Positions 57,330 through 64,000 of a stretch of DNA of 64,000 bases are shown piece by piece (position 1 is the first letter of the stretch; the number at the start of each line of letters is the position of its first letter). The position numbers were made by a program, and so were the translations under genes. This DNA is from Antitrichia curtipendula (taxonomy: Eukaryota; Streptophyta; Bryopsida; Hypnales; Leucodontaceae), in the NCBI GenBank assembly GCA_951230915.1, contig OX579633.1:20432574-20496573 (forward strand), read 5' to 3'. The notes beneath the pieces were generated by a model that did no database searches, was not told the DNA's origin, and worked only from the letters and a program-made list of their open reading frames with translations.

Positions 57330-60300
57330 CTTCATTTTAAAGATTTGTTATAGTTGCATATCTCAATTTGGGTGCTTGTTGTGCCAGTATATATGACATT
57401 CTTGAACTTTAAATCAAAGAACTTTTTGCTTCTTATGAATTGAGGTTCTTTTTTTCTACCTTTGAAAATCTTGAATTCAAGCTTATTCTTGAATCATGGA
57501 CCACTATACGAGTGGTTGTAAGAAAGACTAGTCATTTTTTGTAGCGTTTTGCCAAAAATTGGGATTTATGGCACTCATTACTATGAGTAATTAGAAGGGA
57601 AAGTTTACTAGTCGATTGTAGATAGTCAATCACATTGTAGATCTATTGTACTATTGCCAAGTGTCTTTTGTGAGTATTACATACTCTTAGTTGTATCCAC
57701 CAATACTAAATTCCAATTTTTCATATAAAAAAGATACGTTGAATTTTTATTTTATAATAAATCTCCCATAGTGAAAAAAAATATAAATTGGCAATTTGTG
57801 AAGATTTGATGGAGACCAAATTTTGCCAAAAGAATGAGGTCAAAACCATCTTTCTTGTTTAGAAGTGATTGCATTAGGGAATAGAAAATTGGAGTAGGAA
57901 CTAGGTGTAGAAGTTACTCATCTAAAAGCATTTTTGATTTTCTAATCCAACATTGTGGTTAGAGGACTTTTACAATAATTTATAGAGTAAGATAAGAGAA
58001 AGTCAATTCACATGAAATTTTTTCCAAACGTACTAAATTACATATGATTTTTAAAACGCAACTATTATAAGGTACTATTCACGTTCATAGATGACATTAG
58101 TAAAAGTGAAGCACTATTCTATAAATGGCACAATCAAAACTATAAAATATATGTGACTTCATTATAAGTGACTCTTTATGCTACATGTATGAACCTTGAA
58201 TGAAACAAAACTTGGTGCACATGCCAATATTAAAGTGCCTACTTAATATCACTAACAAAAATGAAGTTGAGTTGTCATATGCAAGAAAGGTGATCCACCT
58301 AAGCTCTATTCTTGTCCCTACATACCTTAAAGATGCATATTGACAAGCCTTCACTAAGGACTAAACATGGTTTGAATGGCGTGCTTCCTTCTCCAAATCA
58401 GCTAGCTATTGATGCATTGAAATTCTCTTTCATTTTCCCTCTTCCCATTCTTGTCACTTTCCTTGAATTGTTCTAAAGTTAACAAAAGCCGCTATCGCAT
58501 GGAGGGAGGGACCTCCATAAAAAACCGAGCTTCTCTTCCATCTTGTCATTGTCTACTTAGTGCTTCTCTACTATGTTGATATGGCCCTTCTCTTTTTGTA
58601 CAAGTAACACCTTGCAGCTCCTCTTAAATGGTAGCATCTACTTTTAATGTTTCTTGAAGTTGTTCAATTTTTGGTTTGATTTCATAGGTTTTAGGGTTTG
58701 AAACATCTCTTTTTCTACTCCAACAATTGTGCCAAAGAAAATTGATTGGGAACAAGTATTGCGTGTATATGTGTAAATGCAACAATGAATGAAGGGCTAC
58801 CAAAAATAGGTCTCATAAAGAAAACATCACCACTATTTACCTCCATCAACCCAAGTTGCTTACCATTGAAATCACAAGACCCTTCATAAAGCTCACTTTG
58901 ACAAAAATGTCTTTTTTGAAGTCATAGTTCTTTCCAATTCACTCTCTAGGATGGTGATCTCAAAATTACACTTATTTGAACTTCAATAGAGCACCAACCT
59001 ATTACACATTGTTTTGGGAACAACTAACCTTGTAATTTTGCTTTTTCACACATCCTCTACTTTGGCAATGCTTTGCAATCAAACTCTATGAATAGGTTTT
59101 GCTCTACATTTTGGATTTTTGCTTCCATTTAGATGCCCTCAATGCAAACTTTCTAATATATATCTTAGATGGTTCTGAAAACAAAATGAAAATGAAAATA
59201 CACTTCATACAAGTCACAACTGAAATTCAACTCTACAAAGTACATATTAATACACATCTAACCCTTACTTTGACAAGCTTCTGCTTGTTGCACACTCTAA
59301 CACCATGGCTTAGACTTCAAAGACAAACATACAAAAAAAATATTACTTATAAAGACAAGAAAGATGGAGTTATAAAAAGGATGTAACATTAGAAGAACAT
59401 GGCAAAAGAAAAGTGGCACAAGAAGGATGTATTAGATGAAAACTATGCATGAGAGGTATGAGGACGTCTTTTGAAAGAACTAGTAGGAATCCCCCTACAA
59501 CTGATTCTATTCTAAACTATTAATGGCATACCAATCAAGAGTTGTCAATGTGGGGGAACAACTCCATTTTGACTTTATGTATTGTTCATTCTTGAATCCC
59601 CAAGTTATCATGCTATTGCCCAGCCTAGAAGTTAGTAGTAACTTATTGACATGTGTTGCATTAATTTGTATTATGACAATATAATTTATTTGCCAAATAA
59701 TATTCTTGGTGTGTGATTTTTGTCTTGTAGTAGTTAAGGTGAACAAACTTAGGACATATACTCTCTCATAGTAAATGCAACTTGTATCATGATTTCATCA
59801 TTATATTTTTATTCACATAGTTTTTTGGTATTACATTTCAAGGTGCTATTTTGATGTTTTGGTGTATTGAATTTGATACTTTAAGGATTTTTTTTCCTTC
59901 ATATTATTAAGTCTTATTTTTGTATTCTCTTGCTTTAATACTTGTGGTTGCTTTTAAAGTATGACTCAAATGATTCTATACTATACATAGTAATCAATGT
60001 TAAATTAGTATGCAAATTACTTTGAATTAATGAAATTGTCTTCAACTTAATATTCAAACCGAGCTATAATTTTATTTGTCAGTTTTAACCGATTGCTTTT
60101 TCAATCTTAAGAAAAATGATTGGAATGCAAAAAAATAAATAAATTATTGAATTAAATTACTATATAACTATATAAGCTTAGGCAACCACCGGATGACTAT
60201 GAAGAACCACCAAATGACATGTGAAAAGAAGCACAAAAAGTTGAGTCACCCCAAACATAATCAACATTTACTAAATTAAAGGATTTTATAGTTGGATTTG

Positions 60301-60780
60301 TTAATGAATAAATACATATGAAGATTTTAGCCTTGCTTTGGGTTTGATTACTATGAAAGAATTTTGGACCTAAAAGCATCAAATTGCTTTAGGAGTTAAA
60401 TATGCAAGTGTCATATAATCCTAATTTGGAGTATCTATGTAGTGTACCATTTAGGAACCATATAAGAATATGAGATGTAATTAGATAGTATTTATTTGTG
60501 GGAGCTAAATTTTTTAAATTCATTAGAAATAATATATTTAGGGAGTGATATATCATTGAGGTGACTAGTATTATAATTAATATAGAAAAATATTTAATAT
60601 TAGATTTTGTGTAGAAAAATATAGGAATATTATAAAACAAGATGGGCAAGCTCTATAATGTATTGTAAATATTTAATTTTATATCTAAGGGACACTTGCC
60701 CTAGCATTATAAACTACGACGTGAGTAAAGACATAAGGTCTAATTTAATATTTTAGGATGAAAACATACAATATGGAGTA
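57330..60780. other. AT-rich intergenic DNA, no gene recognised
   Basis: I see no coding pattern, structured repeat or RNA gene in this stretch. Frames do not exceed 95 codons. Confidence 0.4.
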
Positions 60781-60839
60781 TGATATTTGGTATAGTACTC
60801 AATATAGTATATATATATTATTATATATACATTATATAT

Positions 60840-61506
60840 TATTAGCTTAAATTTTTTGCAAAATTGATTTAAAATTTAAAAATTTTATATTGAAAAATTG
60901 AACTAAGAGTCTAGAAAAAAATATTAAAGAAAAAAGGCATAATTTTTACTCATTAAAAAATTATTAAGTAAAAGTAGATTTAAGATTGAAGGAAAAACAA
61001 AATTGCCAATAGGTCTAAGATAGAACTGAAACACACTAATAAAAATGTTGAGATTGTTCTAGCAAGAGATCTTAACCTTGTGAATTTTTTTTTCCTAAGC
61101 TAATTGTGAAAATTGAATTAATAATGAATCCTACAAGTTATTTTTTTAAGAAGATGCTCTTATTTTTCAAAAATTAAGATTGTCCATAACATTCACATCA
61201 CTAATCTAAGTGAAGTAAATCAAATCTTTCCATTTAGATAAAAATACTATCTACAAAAATTTAAAATAAAAAAACTACTTAAATTTTTTGTAGAGTTTGT
61301 TTTCCACCTGCCAAAATAAAATATGGACTATTTGTACCATCAATTTTTCTCCTCGGCACAGATTGAAATAAAATTTATATTTCAAAAAAACTAATGTATT
61401 TTTTTATCTTCATTTAAGGATTTAGAAAATCATGACAAATATTGAGACCGTAGGAGCCTACTCCAAATCCATATTGTCTTCCAAGGGGACAACGTGACTT
61501 TAGGGG
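60840..61506 (+). mobile_element. TTAA-family element, copy 7, left-truncated
   Basis: The interior matches the second half of the full-length copies at 8829 and 24182 (attaagtaaaagtagattta, gagaccgtaggagcctactc). The right end is GTGACTTTAGGGG followed by ATGA in place of TTAA. The left part is replaced by a TA-rich tract at 60785-60840. Confidence 0.6.
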
Positions 61507-62443
61507 ATGAACAAAAACATGATATTTTTTTAGTATAGGTGTGATGATAGGATAAACTACTTCAAATTTGAAAATTACATAATTTACATTAAATTTATAA
61601 AATGATTTTTATAAATATATGATGTCCTTTTATAATATTTTAATGGATGATACCTTGGAAAATAATATTTTTTCAAGAATATTTTTTCACCCTTCAAATG
61701 TTATAATCTTTCAATCCATGTAGTCAAATGTGATGAAATTTTTTTACACATTTCCTTATTTGTTTAATACACTGTTGTACGGTTGTAATTTTTTTTATAG
61801 TTTTAATATTTGACTTTGGACAATACATCAAAAATTGATAGTTTTCATCTTTCGGACTTTTTTTCTTCAAAATCACTATATGTTCTAAGGAACCAAACAA
61901 ATACTTTTCTTTTAAATAAATGTTAATTTTTAGAAATAAACAATGGAAAATGAAGAGTTATTTGAAGTAGACAATAAAAATATGTTAAACATTTAGATGG
62001 GAAATTTCATCAAAATAGCGCCATTCCACAACTTTGGCACTTTCACAGTTTAGACTACAGTTTGAAATGTACACTTGTCCTAGAAGGCACTTTTATAGAT
62101 TAGACCACACGGTCTGAAAATGGCGTATGGAATATGCCATTTTAATGAAATTTCCTATTTTGTCTTTCAGGGATGTGCAATTCATAGTAGTCTAGCATTA
62201 TTGCAAGTGTATGCAGTTTCTATGAGGGAGTGTCCTCCCTGAGAATTTTTGAGACATAAATGTTAAGTATTTCTTGCAAAACCCCTTAGGTTCAATTAAT
62301 TTTTTCTAAATTTCTTAGGGCTATATAACATGTGCTTAGTTAAGCAACTATGTACTCAAAAGGGATAGCCCCACATGAATAAAAAATTGAGGTGTTGCTG
62401 GAAAAATCAATTGTTTGGGGTTCAGGTAACACCATGTAGTTAC

Positions 62444-62689
62444 GGACTAGTCATTAGTGTGCCCTGTGCCGTTGCCACAACCAAAAGAAAAGTACAAGTA
62501 ATTTTCTAATATTTAAACCAAAAATAACTCAAAAATTCATAACTTTCACACTTTATGTCCAAACTCCACGAAACAAATCCTATGCATCCCTCTTCGCCAA
62601 GGGCTTTACAATGGTACCAAGAATGCAACTTAGGGATGCATAGTCCGGGAGATCTCAACGTAACAAACTAAACAAATAAACAGATTAAC
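62444..62689 (-). repeat. Repeat H, copy 3 (inverted)
   Basis: Read on the minus strand it starts at the TTAA at 62690-62693 with tctgtttatttgtttagttt and ends near gggcacactaatga. It aligns with 1283-1515 and 51177-51405. Again it abuts a TTAA element. Confidence 0.55.
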
Positions 62690-62693
62690 TTAA

Positions 62694-63244
62694 CCTCTAA
62701 AGGACCAAAGTCATTTTTCTGTCAATAACCACTCAAAACTGCCATTTCTGCTGCGTTCATCTAATAAAATTAAAAATAAATAAATAAATAAATAAAAATT
62801 ATATATATAACCATAGGATGTATTACTATACTAGTCTAAGATCATGTGGTAAATTTTTTATGGAGTTTGACTGAATATATTAGAAGATATTAGCATTCAA
62901 AGTTGAATTTTTTTTAACACTAGCATGCAATTTCAGATGAATTTGACTACCCTTTGTGGAATTTTTTTGCACTATAGACATTGAATTAAAAAAAATTCTA
63001 TTGAAGAATTGAGCTGAAAGTCTAGGAAAAAATCTCAAAGGAAAAATGCTTGTTTTTCATTCTTTAAACATTTTCAAGTAGAAGTAGGTTCAAGAATAAA
63101 AGAAAAACTAAATCATTAAAAGCTCTAAGATAGGATTATATTTTAGATGGCATGTTTCAAAAAGTTTCATTAAAAATTGAGGTCTTAGAAACCTAGTACT
63201 CGAAATCCATTTTGTCCCCCAAGGAAACAATGGTCCTTTAGGGG
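62694..63244 (+). mobile_element. TTAA-flanked element, copy 8
   Basis: The ends are TTAA-CCTCTAAAGGACCAAAG and ATGGTCCTTTAGGGG-TTAA, 551 bp apart. The interior keeps actcaaaactgccatttctg, aagtagaagtaggttcaaga and cgaaatccattttgtccccc from the full-length copies with a large internal deletion. Confidence 0.7.
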
Positions 63245-63669
63245 TTAATGGATGAATATGGAGATATGTGGAGGATATATGGATACAATGATAGAGTCCA
63301 CGCTACTCCACAAAGAACCATGCAAGTCTACAATTGCAGTCTGTCATAGCTGCCCTGCAAACAAGGACTTGAACCAAAGTCATTTACCAATGTTGGCCAC
63401 AAAACAATTATGTATGAAATTAGCTGACCATCAATTGAATCAACAAAATCAAGAACCAAAAATCATTCTAAAAAAGATCTATTCTTGTGTTAACTTATTT
63501 ATAAAGCTATGAATCCTTGAAAGTCGAAACGCTAGAACTTTGGCTCTCTGAAATACTCCATTTTAGCAAATATAGATAGAACCTCTTTAAAGTAATAGGG
63601 CTTGGACTGCCTGCCAATATTGATTACAATAGAAAGGTTCATTGATTTAGAGAAGGTTTGCACATTTAA

Positions 63670-64000
63670 TCCCTAAAGGACCAGCCTGCAGAATTTGGCA
63701 ACATAAAAAAATTGGGCAGGTACATGTAGCCAGAGATTTACAAGTTTGAGGCTGAAATTTTAATAGAAGTTGTGGATGAGGAGTACCTTTCATTTGAACT
63801 AAATTTTATGACATTTGGAAATACAAGTCAAAAGTTATGGCCTAATATGTTACTTTTTTTCTCAGCCGGGCAGTTAGGGCAGATCAGAAAAAATCACTTT
63901 TTTTAGAAACAAAAATTTAAAACTGGTTTTCCAGAGCTATCTATACGTGGAAAGCTTTTAATCATTCCATTTGACCAATGAGTCAAAAGTTATGAGGAGT
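63670..64000 (+). mobile_element. TTAA-family subtype 2, cut by the window edge
   Basis: TTAA at 63666-63669 is followed by TCCCTAAAGGACCAGCC, then ttggcaacataaaaaaattg and tgggcaggtacatgta, as at 16150-16190. The right end lies beyond the window. Confidence 0.6.

Noticed and set aside
1..64000. CRISPR array, operons, ribosome binding sites or phage genes
   Set aside because: The window is eukaryotic nuclear DNA with spliced genes. No regular spacer arrays or prokaryotic gene clusters are present.
1..64000. LTR retrotransposon with gag-pol or an integrated virus
   Set aside because: I found no reverse transcriptase, integrase, protease or capsid-like frames and no paired long terminal repeats. 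The 37903-38595 insertion is only loosely suggestive.

Overview
The window looks like nuclear DNA of a land plant. It has two spliced genes with GT-AG introns and plant-like products (VPS36 and ribosomal protein eL27). Gene islands sit in very AT-rich intergenic DNA crowded with Stowaway-like, CACTA-like and TTAA-flanked miniature elements, and telo-box motifs (TTAGGGTTT) occur near promoters. I cannot name the species.

Layout. Positions 1-3065 are AT-rich repeats. Positions 3066-6020 form one 2,955-bp element with inverted terminal repeats and an 8-bp target duplication. It carries a captured chimera: a duplicated telo-box promoter, a broken zinc-finger-like exon, and spliced fragments of a Crooked-neck (CRNKL1/CLF1) splicing-factor gene. 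Positions 6021-26200 hold no recognisable gene and are mainly inverted-repeat elements, many beginning TTAA-CCCCTAAAG and ending CTTTAGGGG-TTAA, some with further elements nested inside. Positions 26200-27671 are less AT-rich but unrecognised. VPS36 (ESCRT-II) occupies 27672-32846 on the minus strand in eight exons that join without error into 438 codons. A decayed hAT transposase-like gene follows on the plus strand (34073-39024). It is interrupted by a nearly perfect 184-bp palindromic CACTA-type MITE and by a second insertion of about 0.7 kb. The eL27 gene is at 41243-43945 in four exons (135 codons). From 43946 to 64000 there is no convincing gene, only more copies of the same repeat families, a 236-bp MITE with perfect 26-bp ends, tandem repeats and a purine-rich tract.

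The two intact genes are unrelated housekeeping functions (endosomal sorting and translation) and do not form a pathway. The main biology here is transposon biology: gene-fragment capture, a young MITE inside a transposase exon, nesting, and a large family of TTAA-flanked repeats that I cannot assign to a named family with certainty.
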